This document shows, in pieces, positions 1-8,673 of a stretch of 64,000 nucleotides of DNA; position 1 is the first letter of the stretch, and every line of letters begins with the position of its first letter. The position numbers and the translations under genes were made by a program. This stretch comes from Shewanella marisflavi. Its GTDB lineage: Bacteria; Pseudomonadota; Gammaproteobacteria; Enterobacterales; Shewanellaceae. The DNA is taken from positions 124,001 to 188,000 of the forward strand of contig NZ_JAKIKX010000008.1 in NCBI RefSeq assembly GCF_023283925.1. Direction: 5' to 3'. The notes under the pieces were generated by a model that did no database searches, was not told the DNA's origin, and saw nothing but the letters and a program-made list of their open reading frames with translations.

Positions 1-127
1 TAAGTTGCCAATGTGTGCCGAGTTGTGTGCGACTAAGTCGCTACTTGCCGGTGATGCTGAGGTTATCTCAAACATCTTCCGCGAGCGTGTTGCATACCGT
101 GGTTCGAAAAATGCGATTTGGGGCTAA
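1..127 (+). CDS. fdhB: Formate dehydrogenase iron-sulfur (beta) subunit, C-terminal end only
   Basis: Only the last 41 codons lie in the window; the reading frame starts at base 2 and stops with TAA at 125-127. The peptide contains PMCAELCATKSLLAGDAE and ends RGSKNAIWG. This matches the C-terminus of the four-cluster ferredoxin-like electron transfer subunit of Shewanella-type formate dehydrogenases. That subunit passes electrons from the molybdopterin catalytic subunit to the cytochrome b subunit. The next gene, 68 bases downstream on the same strand, is the cytochrome b subunit, which supports the call. Function comes from family knowledge and context, since the Fe-S ligand region is outside the window. 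Confidence 0.8.
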   Translation, partial: KLPMCAELCATKSLLAGDAEVISNIFRERVAYRGSKNAIWG

Positions 128-195
128 TCCCCAGCTTGTATAAGGCCACAACAATCCACACCGGGCTCGCCCGGTGTGGACGATAAGGATGTAAT

Positions 196-1188
196 ATGAA
201 CAAATGGTTCAAACAATTTAGCGTGATCTTAGCGCTAGTGATAGGTACCACATTCAGTGCCCTGTCGTTCGCCCATGGCGACGCGACCGACCATAGCCAT
301 GCCGCCACCGAGGGGCAGATCTGGTCTGAACTACAGGCAGGCGCTACCGGATACACTACCTCTCACGGTGAGTTCCATAACCAGCCGATCAACAGCTATG
401 ATCTGCGGGTATTGGAGCTGCGCAGCGATTGGCTGGCACCTGCCTTAATGGCGGCGCTGTTTGGCATGATCATCATCTTTGTACTGTTCATTAAGGTGAA
501 TGGTATCTCCAAGTTGCATCATGGCTTCTCGGGCAAGATGGTCTATCGCTGGTCGAAATTTGATGTCTCTATTCACTGGTTAGGGGCGATCCCTTGTCTG
601 CTGTTGATCCTCACGGGTTTGACGCTGCTGGCGGGTCGTTTCTTCTTCCAGCCGTATCTGGGTGAAGGTTTCTGGGCTGGCTTAGTGTATGGCGCCAAGC
701 AGATCCACGATTTCATGGCGATTCCGTTCATGATTGGTTGGGCGCTGATGACCACACTCTGGGCAAAGAACCAGCTACCTAAGATGTATGACGTTAAATG
801 GTTCCTGGTCGTTGGTGGTTACATCAACTTCGGTCCATTTAAAGGTAAGCACCCTGATGCTGGTTTTGCTAACGCCGGTGAGAAGATGTGGTTCTGGGCC
901 TTTGCATTATTTGGTCTGATTATTTCAGCCTCAGGTATGCTGTTACTGTTCCCGAACCTGTTCGAGCCTAGCCGCACCCTAAGCCTGATTGCCTTGGTGC
1001 TTCACTCCGTGAGTGCCATCATCATCTGTGCCTTCTCTATCGTACATATCTTCATGGCAACTGTGATGTCAGAAGGCGGTATGGAGTGTATGGTGTCGGG
1101 TTACTGTGATGAGAACTGGGCAAGCCAGCATCACAACCTTTGGTATGATGAGATCAAGGCCAACGGTACGCTAAAATATAAAGAGTAA
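196..1188 (+). CDS. fdhC: Formate dehydrogenase cytochrome b (gamma) subunit
   Basis: A 330-residue membrane protein. It has an N-terminal signal-like segment (about residues 8-26), a His-rich periplasmic stretch (HGDATDHSHAA), then transmembrane helices near 90-110, 125-150, 170-190, 230-255 and 265-290. Histidines in or beside helices (SIHWLG, KQIHDF, VLHSVS, IVHIFM) are plausible haem b ligands, as in FdnI-type subunits. The subunit anchors the periplasmic dehydrogenase and passes electrons to quinone. It is the last gene of the operon and is followed by a strong terminator. The ATG at 196 follows an AAGGATG-type ribosome binding site. Confidence 0.9.
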   Translation: MNKWFKQFSVILALVIGTTFSALSFAHGDATDHSHAATEGQIWSELQAGATGYTTSHGEFHNQPINSYDLRVLELRSDWLAPALMAALFGMIIIFVLFIKVNGISKLHHGFSGKMVYRWSKFDVSIHWLGAIPCLLLILTGLTLLAGRFFFQPYLGEGFWAGLVYGAKQIHDFMAIPFMIGWALMTTLWAKNQLPKMYDVKWFLVVGGYINFGPFKGKHPDAGFANAGEKMWFWAFALFGLIISASGMLLLFPNLFEPSRTLSLIALVLHSVSAIIICAFSIVHIFMATVMSEGGMECMVSGYCDENWASQHHNLWYDEIKANGTLKYKE

Positions 1189-1214
1189 TCTTTAAGCGAC
1201 GCTCAACAACGCAA

Positions 1215-1248
1215 ACACCTCGTCGGGTCTCTGACGGGGTGTTTTTTT
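1215..1248 (+). terminator. Rho-independent terminator after the formate dehydrogenase operon
   Basis: ACACCTCGTC pairs with GACGGGGTGT (one internal mismatch) around a short loop and is followed by a run of seven T. It lies 26 bases after the fdhC stop codon, the position expected for the end of the operon. Confidence 0.85.
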
Positions 1249-1358
1249 ATCTTGTCGGCAATACTCCTGTGTTGAAAACCTGTGGTGGATGATTGACAAT
1301 TTTCCTAAAGCGACTAGCTTAAGTTGTTAGCAATGAATGATTTAAAGGGAGTTGAATA

Positions 1359-1700
1359 ATGTATAGAGGGATACTTTTGGCAATCGGTTTAGTTGCCAGT
1401 GGCGTGAGCCTTGCCGACGATTTTCAGGTGAGTTCGCAGATCACCTTGAAAGATGAGTTGCTTGGCACGCCAACCCTGTTGGTTAGTCAGGCCCAGGCCG
1501 AGTATGTGATACTGGGCGATCAGTATCGGTTCAGCGTCAACGTGACCCAACACAATGAAGCTCAGGTCTTGGTCGATTTCAGCCTGAGCGGCAAGGGTTA
1601 TGATACCCAGTCTCAGGTGCTTATCGACTTGGATAAAGCCGTCGTACTCGACTTTGATGATCAGCAGTTTCGTTTTCTCATCAATAAGGTCAGCGGATAA
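1359..1700 (+). CDS. Small secreted protein of unknown function
   Basis: 113 residues. Residues 1-19 (MYRGILLAIGLVASGVSLA) form a clear Sec signal peptide with a likely cut after SLA-D. The mature part is acidic and Val/Asp-rich, with alternating hydrophobic residues that suggest a beta-sandwich, and it has no cysteine. I do not recognise the family. The ATG follows AAAGGGAGTTGAATA, a good ribosome binding site. A TTGACA hexamer at 1293-1298 could be a -35 element, but no good -10 was seen. It stands alone between the formate dehydrogenase terminator and the fumarase-like gene. Confidence 0.7.
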   Translation: MYRGILLAIGLVASGVSLADDFQVSSQITLKDELLGTPTLLVSQAQAEYVILGDQYRFSVNVTQHNEAQVLVDFSLSGKGYDTQSQVLIDLDKAVVLDFDDQQFRFLINKVSG

Positions 1701-1915
1701 ACCGAGCTTATTGCTCAATGCTCGGTTAATTTAACCCGCTCTCCCGATTTCATACTATCTTGCTGGTGAGCGGGCGACCTCAGTATTCAGCTTGAGAGAG
1801 TTTTCCACTCTGAATAGGTCTGCTTGTGGCGACTTGTCTGGAACATTTGTTGTTCATCGCCAGTCACACAGATTTGACCTAAGCTCAAGGTAGCCTCATC
1901 AAGCAGGAGACAGAG

Positions 1916-3295
1916 ATGGATAACAAGCGGGTTAGCGACAGTATGGGCGATCTCAACATTCCCGCCGACGCCCTGTATGGCGCACAAACTGCGCGGGCAA
2001 TTAAGAACTTTCCGGTAAGCGGCCGCACCCTACCGCGCAGTTTCATTCGCGCCTTATTGTTAGCCAAGCTTGCAGCTGCAGAAGCCAATGTGGCGCTAAA
2101 GCTGCTTGAGCCTCCGATAGGCCAGGCGATGGCTAAGGTAGTGCAGCAGCTATTGGCAGATCCTCAGATGATGAGCCATTTCCCCATAGATATGTTTCAG
2201 ACCGGCTCGGCGACCAGCACGAACATGAATGCCAACGAAGTGCTGGCGACGCTGGTGTCGAAGAGTCTCGGGACACAGGTGCATCCCAATGATGTGATCA
2301 ATCTGGGCCAAAGCAGTAACGACATCATTCCCAGCGCAATCCATATTAGTGCCTTGTTAGCCGTAGAGCAGTCACTTCTGCCCTCATTGGCGCTTCTATT
2401 CCAAACCATCCAAGACAAGGCCCTGCAGCTCAACGACATCACCAAGACGGGGCGAACCCATCTGATGGATGCCATGCCGGTACGCTTCGACCAGGTGCTG
2501 GGGGGCTGGGCGAGTCAAATCGAGCAGTGCAGCGATATGATTAAGGGACTGCGCGGCGAGCTGGCACAGCTGCCCGCGGGGGGCACAGCAGTAGGGACTG
2601 GGGTCAATACCCATAAGGAATTTTCGGCGCAGTTTTGCGAAAAGCTCTCGGCGCTGACTCGTACCGAGTTCCGCCCGGCTGACAATCTGTTTAGCCGTAT
2701 GGCTAGCCATGATACTGCTGTCGCGCTATCGGGCCAGTTGAAGACCCTGGCTGTCGCGATCATGAAGATCAGCAATGACCTGCGCTGGATGAACTCTGGC
2801 CCGCTGGCGGGCCTGGGTGAGATTAGTCTGCAGCCGCTGCAACCTGGGTCCTCTATCATGCCGGGTAAGGTGAATCCTGTGATCCCTGAGTCTGCCTGCA
2901 TGGTGGCCGCCCAAGTGATGGGGAATGATATGGCGATCACCATCGCTGGTCAGTCAGGGAACTTCGAACTGAACGTGATGCAGCCGCTGATCGCGGTCAA
3001 CCTGTTGGAGAGCATAGATATCCTTAGTAACGTCTCGCGCCTGTTGGCCGACAAGGCGATTGCCAGTTTTACGGTGAATCGCGAGCGAATCGAGGATTCC
3101 CTGCATCGCAATCCGATACTGGTCACCGCCTTGAGCCCTAAGGTGGGCTATGTGCAAGCCGCTAAAATCGTCAAGCAAGCCTATCAGGAGCAGCGACCTA
3201 TCTTCGAGGTGGCTAAGGCACTCACCAACCTTAGCGATGAAGAGCTTAAGCAGCTACTTGACCCCGAGCGTCTGACCCATGGTGGCTTGGAATAA
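1916..3295 (+). CDS. Class II fumarase/aspartase superfamily lyase, fumarase-like
   Basis: 459 residues, full length for class II fumarases. Superfamily signatures are intact: GSSIMPGKVNP (about residue 318), HPND followed by QSSND, GRTHL, GTAVGTG and NTHKEF. HPND, QSSND and GRTHL are fumarase-type; aspartases usually have NPND, QSTND and GRTQL. After the signature loop the sequence reads VNPVIPE, as in aspartase, where fumarases normally have VNPTQCE. Fumarate hydration to malate is the likeliest reaction, but the mixed signature leaves room for another fumarate-forming lyase. The ATG at 1916 follows AGGAGACAGAG. It stands alone and shares a hairpin with the convergent gene downstream. Confidence 0.75.
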   Translation: MDNKRVSDSMGDLNIPADALYGAQTARAIKNFPVSGRTLPRSFIRALLLAKLAAAEANVALKLLEPPIGQAMAKVVQQLLADPQMMSHFPIDMFQTGSATSTNMNANEVLATLVSKSLGTQVHPNDVINLGQSSNDIIPSAIHISALLAVEQSLLPSLALLFQTIQDKALQLNDITKTGRTHLMDAMPVRFDQVLGGWASQIEQCSDMIKGLRGELAQLPAGGTAVGTGVNTHKEFSAQFCEKLSALTRTEFRPADNLFSRMASHDTAVALSGQLKTLAVAIMKISNDLRWMNSGPLAGLGEISLQPLQPGSSIMPGKVNPVIPESACMVAAQVMGNDMAITIAGQSGNFELNVMQPLIAVNLLESIDILSNVSRLLADKAIASFTVNRERIEDSLHRNPILVTALSPKVGYVQAAKIVKQAYQEQRPIFEVAKALTNLSDEELKQLLDPERLTHGGLE

Positions 3296-3360
3296 TGGCG
3301 TAGAGTAGAGCCTAACGGTCTGGCGTCAGGTCTTAGGCGGAGAAGGGACGATATAGCAAA

Positions 3361-3385
3361 AAGGCACCTCCTGAGGAGGTGCCTT
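3361..3385 (-). terminator. Terminator of the yqhD-like gene, between convergent genes
   Basis: AAGGCACCTCC and GGAGGTGCCTT form a perfect 11-bp stem with a 3-base loop. On the minus strand it is followed by TTTTTGC, so it mainly serves the gene ending at 3405. It may also stop read-through from the lyase gene on the plus strand. Confidence 0.85.
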
Positions 3386-3404
3386 GAGTGTCAGCTCTAG
3401 GTGT

Positions 3405-4568
3405 TTACCAGGCCATCTCTAAGATCTCACGGCTGATATCCAGGCTGAGATCGCCAGATTCAGATAGCGCCGTCATGCCATGGGCTTCGAGTGCAGCTAT
3501 GATGTCACCAATCTGTTCCCGGGCGATATCATAATCACGCAGGCGGGTCTTAAGGCCCAGTTGCTGGAAGAACTGCTCCGTCTTGTCGATCGCCTGATCG
3601 ACGCGGCTCGCTTCGTCGCCCTCTGTGATATCCCACACGCGCTCGGCATATTGCAGCAATTTGGCGTGCTTCTGGCTCTTGCGGACACGCCATACCGATG
3701 GCAGCACTGCGGCCAGAGTTTGTGCATGATCAACGCCAAACAGTGCCGTCAGTTCGTGGCCAATCATATGGGTTGTCCAGTCGAATGGCACGCCAGCGCC
3801 TATCATGCCGTTGAGGGCCGAGGTGGCGCTCCACATCAGGTTGGCTCTGGCGTTATAGTTCTCGGGCTCTTCCAGGGTGATAGGGCCAATTTCAATCAGG
3901 GTGCGCATGATCCCTTCGGCGGTTCTGTCTTGAACCCGACCATCGACAGGGTAGGTGGCATACTGCTCCAGCACATGGACGAAGGCATCTACAACACCGT
4001 TCGCTACCTGGATCTTAGGCAGGGTGAAGGTCAGGGTCGGATCCAGCAGCGAGAAGCTTGGGTAGATGCTGGGGTGATTGACAGGAAACTTACCGCCCTG
4101 ATAACTCACTACGCCGAAAGCATTCATCTCAGAGCCTGTGGCTGGCAGTGTGGCTATGGTGCCCAGTGGCAAAACTCGATCTGCCTCGACTGGCACAGGG
4201 GCGAAACCGTGGAACAGTAGGCTGGCACTGTCACCCTCAAATCGTGTTGCCAGGGCGATGAACTTGGTGCCATCCATCACAGAACCCCCACCGACCGCGA
4301 GCAGGAAGTCGATAGACTCCTCTTTAGCTAGCTTGGCCGCCTTGGCCAGGGTCTCATATTGTGGGTTGGCCTCAATGCCGCCAAATTCGATGACGGTGCG
4401 ATTACCCAGGGCGCCGAAAACCTTGTCTAAGGTGCCGAAGCGTTTCACGCTGCCGCCGCCATAGGTCACCATGACACGGGCGTCTGTGGGGATCAATTTG
4501 TCTAGTTCGGCCAGGCGGTCTTTACCGAAAACGATCTGTGTGGGATTGCGATAATCGAAATTAAGCAT
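3405..4568 (-). CDS. yqhD: Iron/zinc-dependent alcohol dehydrogenase, YqhD-type aldehyde reductase
   Basis: 387 residues from the ATG at 4568, which has AAGG upstream; a GTG at 4586 would add six residues. The sequence parallels E. coli YqhD along its length: TYGGGSVK, LLAVGGGSVMDGTKFI (NADP-binding Gly motif), TLPATGSEMNAFG, VVDAFVH (metal ligands Asp/His), GHELTALFGVDHAQTLA (metal-ligand His pair) and LLQYAERVWDITEG. YqhD reduces short-chain and lipid-peroxidation aldehydes with NADPH in the cytoplasm. A divergent AraC-type regulator starts 200 bases away, as YqhC does in E. coli, so regulation by that neighbour is likely (inference). Confidence 0.9.
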   Translation of the reverse strand: MLNFDYRNPTQIVFGKDRLAELDKLIPTDARVMVTYGGGSVKRFGTLDKVFGALGNRTVIEFGGIEANPQYETLAKAAKLAKEESIDFLLAVGGGSVMDGTKFIALATRFEGDSASLLFHGFAPVPVEADRVLPLGTIATLPATGSEMNAFGVVSYQGGKFPVNHPSIYPSFSLLDPTLTFTLPKIQVANGVVDAFVHVLEQYATYPVDGRVQDRTAEGIMRTLIEIGPITLEEPENYNARANLMWSATSALNGMIGAGVPFDWTTHMIGHELTALFGVDHAQTLAAVLPSVWRVRKSQKHAKLLQYAERVWDITEGDEASRVDQAIDKTEQFFQQLGLKTRLRDYDIAREQIGDIIAALEAHGMTALSESGDLSLDISREILEMAW

Positions 4569-4768
4569 GGGGATACCTTGTGTCACCTATGAATATGCTG
4601 CACATACTAGACTTCTGGCGCGATTTTTAAATACCTATTGCTGGACAGTGCTTGCCTATTTCTACTCAATTTATGTTTAAAGATATTTAAATGGCCTTTT
4701 TTGATGCCTTTTTCTGCCTTGGTGCTAATATTGCCTCAGTTTGTTGTGTCTGGTTATTGAGGTGAAGC

Positions 4769-5635
4769 GTGAAGAGTGTTGCCGAGTTGATGTCTGAGCT
4801 GGCTCCCGATGAGGGAATGAATGACAGCGTATTGCCGGGGATCAAGCTGTTTCGGGGATCGGCTTATGGCGCACGTGGTCCACTGTGTTATTCCCAAGGG
4901 ATCATGATTGTCGGCCAAGGCAAGAAGCGGATCTATCTCGATGACAAGGTGTTTGATTATGATCCGCAAAACACCTTAGTGATGACGGTGCCTATGCCGG
5001 TGGAGTGTGAAACCTTTGCCAGCCAAGAGGAGCCTGTGCTGGTGATGATGATAGATATCGAGTTGGCACAGCTTAATCGTCTCATTCCCATCATGGACAG
5101 CTATCACAAAGTACCCCAGTCCCTTAATGAGTCACGCCTGCCAGGTTATTTTATTGCACCGACCAGCGAGTCGCTCGAATGCAGCATTCATCGTTTATTG
5201 CAGGCAATGCAGTCTCCGCTCGAGGCCGAGGCCTTAGGGGAGGCCATGGTGCTGGAGATCTTATATCGTTTGTTGGCCTTGCCCAATGCGGCGCCTCTGT
5301 ATGCCTTAGCGCTGAGTCACACTCGGCTATCACGTATCGATAAGGCGCTAAGTTATCTGCATAAGCACTATGCTTCCAGCATAGAGGTCGACCAATTGGC
5401 TGCCTTGGTAAATATGAGCCCTTCGGCGTTTCATCGCTGTTTCAAGGAGGTCACCGCCTCATCACCGATCCAATATCTAAAGAAGCTGCGCCTGAATAAG
5501 GCAAAGGAGCTGTTGCTGCAACGGCGCGTAAAAGTTAAAGAGGCGGCAATCGCGGTGGGTTATGAAAGCCCGGCTCAGTTTAGTCGAGAGTTTAAGCGCT
5601 ACTTTAATCAGAGTCCGGGAGAGTGTGTCAGGTGA
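4769..5635 (+). CDS. AraC-family transcriptional regulator, YqhC-like
   Basis: 288 residues with a GTG start. Residues 1-160 are an AraC-type N-terminal ligand-binding domain; residues 190-285 carry two helix-turn-helix motifs (DQLAALVNMSPSAFHRCFKE and VKEAAIAVGYESPAQFSREF) and the usual FNQSPGECVR end. It is divergent from the yqhD-like aldehyde reductase across about 200 bases of AT-rich DNA. In E. coli the YqhC-yqhD pair has the same arrangement, with YqhC activating yqhD under aldehyde stress. The same role is inferred here from position and family. Confidence 0.85.
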   Translation: MKSVAELMSELAPDEGMNDSVLPGIKLFRGSAYGARGPLCYSQGIMIVGQGKKRIYLDDKVFDYDPQNTLVMTVPMPVECETFASQEEPVLVMMIDIELAQLNRLIPIMDSYHKVPQSLNESRLPGYFIAPTSESLECSIHRLLQAMQSPLEAEALGEAMVLEILYRLLALPNAAPLYALALSHTRLSRIDKALSYLHKHYASSIEVDQLAALVNMSPSAFHRCFKEVTASSPIQYLKKLRLNKAKELLLQRRVKVKEAAIAVGYESPAQFSREFKRYFNQSPGECVR

Positions 5636-5641
5636 GCTTTG

Positions 5642-6166
5642 TTACGGCTTGATGCACTGTAATAAGACGATAAAAGGCGGCATATTATTGTGAGCTATGC
5701 TGTGACCTTCAGGTTCGGTGCGACGCTTTTGGTGTTGTCGCATGCCGACATCATCGCCTTCGCCAGTCGCATATTCCGGCTCGTCTCCCGCGTCATAGTA
5801 GTACCAATCGTCATAGACGTGGGTATGCTTGGGTAATTCGGCGAGCGTGAGTTTATGCTTTTCCTCGCCGCCGATAGCTTTGAGCTTGCGTACAGACAGA
5901 TCATTTTCTTGATCATTTGCCGCCAAGGTAACGCGACCAACCCCCTCGTTATAGCGCTGCCAACCCTCTGGGCAGTTGGCAAGCTCGAAATAGGCGACAG
6001 TCCCGGCTGGAATGATGCTTCCGGATTCGGCGATCTGTTTGCTAAGGGCGATGACCCGTTGGCTGTTGGCGAGAGTATTGGCGGCGAGTTCGGTGTATTT
6101 GATATAGCCAAAGAGAGCGAGTGAGACGGTGAGCAACACCGAAACCAATAAATTCCATTTCATCAT
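5642..6166 (-). CDS. Membrane-anchored phage tail-collar-domain protein
   Basis: 174 residues. Residues 5-25 form one hydrophobic helix (signal anchor) and residues 30-45 a short linker. Residues 50-174 resemble the phage tail collar domain: IPAGTVAYFELANCPEGW, GRVTLAA, GGEEKHKLTLAELPKHTH and HNNMPPFIVLLQCIKP. The linker between KHTH and HNNMPPF is acidic, Tyr-rich and then basic. No other phage genes are nearby, so this is not a prophage remnant by context. The protein is likely exported and membrane-tethered; its role is unknown. AAGG precedes the paired ATG codons at 6166 and 6163. Confidence 0.7.
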   Translation of the reverse strand: MMKWNLLVSVLLTVSLALFGYIKYTELAANTLANSQRVIALSKQIAESGSIIPAGTVAYFELANCPEGWQRYNEGVGRVTLAANDQENDLSVRKLKAIGGEEKHKLTLAELPKHTHVYDDWYYYDAGDEPEYATGEGDDVGMRQHQKRRTEPEGHSIAHNNMPPFIVLLQCIKP

Positions 6167-6536
6167 TAACGTCCTTGTATAGAGTAGCGCTGAGCCAGCA
6201 GGGCTTGAGCCTACATCTTTATTTTTATTAGTTATTTAACCTACGTTATTTAGTTCATCGCTGCAACATATCGAGTTTTGCAAAACCCTAGCGAAGCCAT
6301 ATTGTTACTGGTATTGGGTCATAATGGGTGATCACCTTTGTTCAATATTTACTAAAACATGACATGCTTAACAATTCTTCAGCTAATCTAATGTTAGGTG
6401 TTGTAACTCTAAGCCAGTTCACGTTTTATATATTCCTTTAGTGATACTTTTGTGTTCCGCAAATGGATGTGTATCGCTTTAAGTCCTTATTTATTAAAAG
6501 GCTTTGTTCTCAAGGCCGGTTCAGCTAGGAATATCT
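6167..6536. other. 370-base intergenic region, no gene seen
   Basis: AT-rich non-coding stretch between two divergent genes (collar-domain protein and radical SAM enzyme), so both promoters must be here. No open reading frame of useful length with a ribosome binding site was found. I could not identify a convincing -35/-10 pair or a known operator. Confidence 0.5.
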
Positions 6537-7880
6537 ATGTCTTCGTCTTCTATTATTCAAACGGCGCCAGGTGAATTGATTACGCCTTATCAAGCTAACA
6601 TTACCGTCCCCAACTGGATGCTGAACTCGATGGAACGAGTGATGCAGTACTATGTTGATAAGAATCTACGACTAGATACCCAGTCTGCTTCTATGATGCC
6701 TGCTCCTGTGGAAGGCAAGAAGTATATGCTGTATGCCCATGTGCCTTTTTGCCATACGCTATGCTCCTTCTGTACCTTCCATCGCTTCCTGTTTAAAGAG
6801 GAGAAGGCGCGCGCTTATTTTGTGTCGCTGCGCAAAGAGATGGAGATGGTCAAGGCGCTGGGTTATGACTTCGAATCCATGTATATCGGCGGTGGTACGA
6901 CTACGGTATTGGAAGATGAGCTGGCCCGCACCATCGAATATGCCAAGACGCTGTTCCCTAGCATAAAAGAGGTCTCCTGCGAGTCGGACCCTCAACACCT
7001 CGACAGCCCCGGCTTTAAGCTGCTGGAAGGCTTGGTGGATCGAATGTCTATCGGGGTACAGAGCTTCAACGACGACATTCTTGCCATGACAGATCGTCTG
7101 GAGAAGTTTGGCTCGGGTCAGCAAACCTTCGATAAGATCATGGCAGCCAAGGAGCTGTTTCCCATCATTAACGTGGATCTCATTTTCGGCTTCCGCGGCC
7201 AGACAGATGAAGTGATTCAACACGATCTGGATATGGCTTCGCGTCTCGATCCTCGTCAGATCACCACCTATCCGCTGATGATCACCCATCAAACTCGCAA
7301 GAGCGTTAAGGGTAAGCTGGCGGCCCCTCAAGGGGATATGGCGCGTCAGTATCGCCAAATCCTCAATAGCCTCAACGGTCAGTATAACCAGCTGTCGGCT
7401 TGGGCGTTCGGTAAGGCCAACAACGAAGGCTTCGATGAGTATGTGATCGATTATGACGAATATCTTGGGGTTGGTTCAGGTTCCTTCAGCTTCCTCAACG
7501 ATACCCTGTATGTGAATACCTTCTCTCTGCGCAAGTATCAGGAAAACATTGCCGCTGGTCGTATGGGGGTTGAACAGCAGAAGAACTACAGCCAGAAAGA
7601 TGTGATGCAGTATCGCTTCCTGCTGGGTATGTTCTCAGGTCGTCTGTCGCGCAAGTATTTCCGTGATACTTTTGGTGTGAACTTGGATTGGGCGCTCTTT
7701 AAAGAGATGACCTCGATGAAGGCGATCGGTGCCATCAAGAATGACCCCAGCGATCCCGATAACCTGATCGTCACAGATAACGGTAAGATGATGGGCCTCT
7801 TGATGATGAAAGAGTTCTACTCAGGCATGGATAACGTGCGGGCGCAGCTGCGTAAGCCGCTTAAGCCCTGTGATATGTAA
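6537..7880 (+). CDS. Radical SAM enzyme of the HemN/HemW family
   Basis: 447 residues from the ATG at 6537, preceded by AGGAATATCT; an upstream in-frame start at 6504 lacks such a site. The radical SAM cluster motif is CHTLCSFC in HVPFCHTLCSFCTF, about residues 75-84. The extra Cys of true HemN (CxC after the motif) is Phe here, as in HemW. Other family motifs are YIGGGTTTVLE, SCESDPQHLD, RMSIGVQSFND and VDLIFGFRGQT. The C-terminal domain (330-447) matches the HemN_C region. True oxygen-independent coproporphyrinogen oxidation is therefore doubtful; haem trafficking or a HutW/ChuW-like role is possible. It is followed by a terminator and has no haem-uptake neighbours. Confidence 0.75.
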   Translation: MSSSSIIQTAPGELITPYQANITVPNWMLNSMERVMQYYVDKNLRLDTQSASMMPAPVEGKKYMLYAHVPFCHTLCSFCTFHRFLFKEEKARAYFVSLRKEMEMVKALGYDFESMYIGGGTTTVLEDELARTIEYAKTLFPSIKEVSCESDPQHLDSPGFKLLEGLVDRMSIGVQSFNDDILAMTDRLEKFGSGQQTFDKIMAAKELFPIINVDLIFGFRGQTDEVIQHDLDMASRLDPRQITTYPLMITHQTRKSVKGKLAAPQGDMARQYRQILNSLNGQYNQLSAWAFGKANNEGFDEYVIDYDEYLGVGSGSFSFLNDTLYVNTFSLRKYQENIAAGRMGVEQQKNYSQKDVMQYRFLLGMFSGRLSRKYFRDTFGVNLDWALFKEMTSMKAIGAIKNDPSDPDNLIVTDNGKMMGLLMMKEFYSGMDNVRAQLRKPLKPCDM

Positions 7881-7907
7881 GGGGCATTTGCCATTTGAGC
7901 TAAAGAG

Positions 7908-7930
7908 GCTGATCATAGATCAGCTTTTTT
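7908..7930 (+). terminator. Rho-independent terminator after the HemN-family gene
   Basis: GCTGATC and GATCAGC form a perfect 7-bp stem with an ATA loop, followed by six T. It ends 18 bases before the next start codon. Confidence 0.8.
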
Positions 7931-7948
7931 ATTGCCGGAGCCTTACCA

Positions 7949-8572
7949 ATGCAGGCCTTTGAACCCCTGTTTGCACAATTTCTACAAGGTATCACACCAA
8001 GCGATGCCGCCCATGACCTGCAGCATGTTGCCCGTGTGGTGAAAATGGCCAAGCGCCTGTGCGCAAGCGAATCTGCCTGCGCCGAAGTGGTGGTGCCAGC
8101 GGCTTGGTTGCATGACTGTGTGGCGTTGGCCAAAGACGATCCTCAGCGCCACCTCTGTTCTACTTTGGCTGCCGACAAGGCGATCGCGTTTCTCACCGAG
8201 GTTGGCTATCCAGAGCAGTATTTGGCGGCGATTCATCATGCCATTTTAGCCCACAGCTATAGTGCTGGTATCGCCCCCGAAACGCTGGAAGCCAAGATAG
8301 TGCAAGACGCCGACAGGCTAGATGCTCTGGGCGCCATTGGCGTGGTGCGTTGCCTGCAGGTGGGCACCTCTTTGGGACGAGCCCTGTATCATTCGCAAGA
8401 TCCCTTCTGCCACTCCAGAGTGGTGGATGATAGCCGCTACACCTTAGATCACTTTAAGCAGAAGCTGTTTATCTTAGCCGATACCATGCAAACTGCGTCT
8501 GCTAAAGAGGAGGCGGAGCGCCGTACCAGAGTGATGCAAGACTTTCTCGCGCAGTTGGCCGAGGAGATCTAA
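7949..8572 (+). CDS. HD-domain phosphohydrolase, YedJ-like
   Basis: 207 residues, all one HD domain. Metal-binding signatures are DAAHDLQHVARV (His22, Asp23, His26), AAWLHDCVAL (His55-Asp56), a downstream AILAHS and IVQDADRLDALGAIG. The order and spacing match E. coli YedJ. HD proteins of this group hydrolyse phosphomonoesters or nucleotides; the substrate is not known. The terminator just upstream suggests a separate transcription unit or modest read-through. Confidence 0.8.
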   Translation: MQAFEPLFAQFLQGITPSDAAHDLQHVARVVKMAKRLCASESACAEVVVPAAWLHDCVALAKDDPQRHLCSTLAADKAIAFLTEVGYPEQYLAAIHHAILAHSYSAGIAPETLEAKIVQDADRLDALGAIGVVRCLQVGTSLGRALYHSQDPFCHSRVVDDSRYTLDHFKQKLFILADTMQTASAKEEAERRTRVMQDFLAQLAEEI

Positions 8573-8673
8573 ATAAGCTTTTTAAGCTGTCAGTATGAAT
8601 AGCCGCTAAGCTTTGCGACATCGTTGTGAATAGGGTAGTTTGGTGACTTCTTCATTGTGTACAGGGAAATCAG

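Noticed and set aside
3480..4220. 246-codon open frame on the plus strand
   Set aside because: It lies entirely antisense to the yqhD-like gene, which has full family motifs, and has no recognisable motif or ribosome binding site.
5642..6166. Prophage remnant suggested by the tail-collar domain
   Set aside because: No integrase, capsid or other phage gene or attachment site is nearby, and the protein has a membrane anchor.
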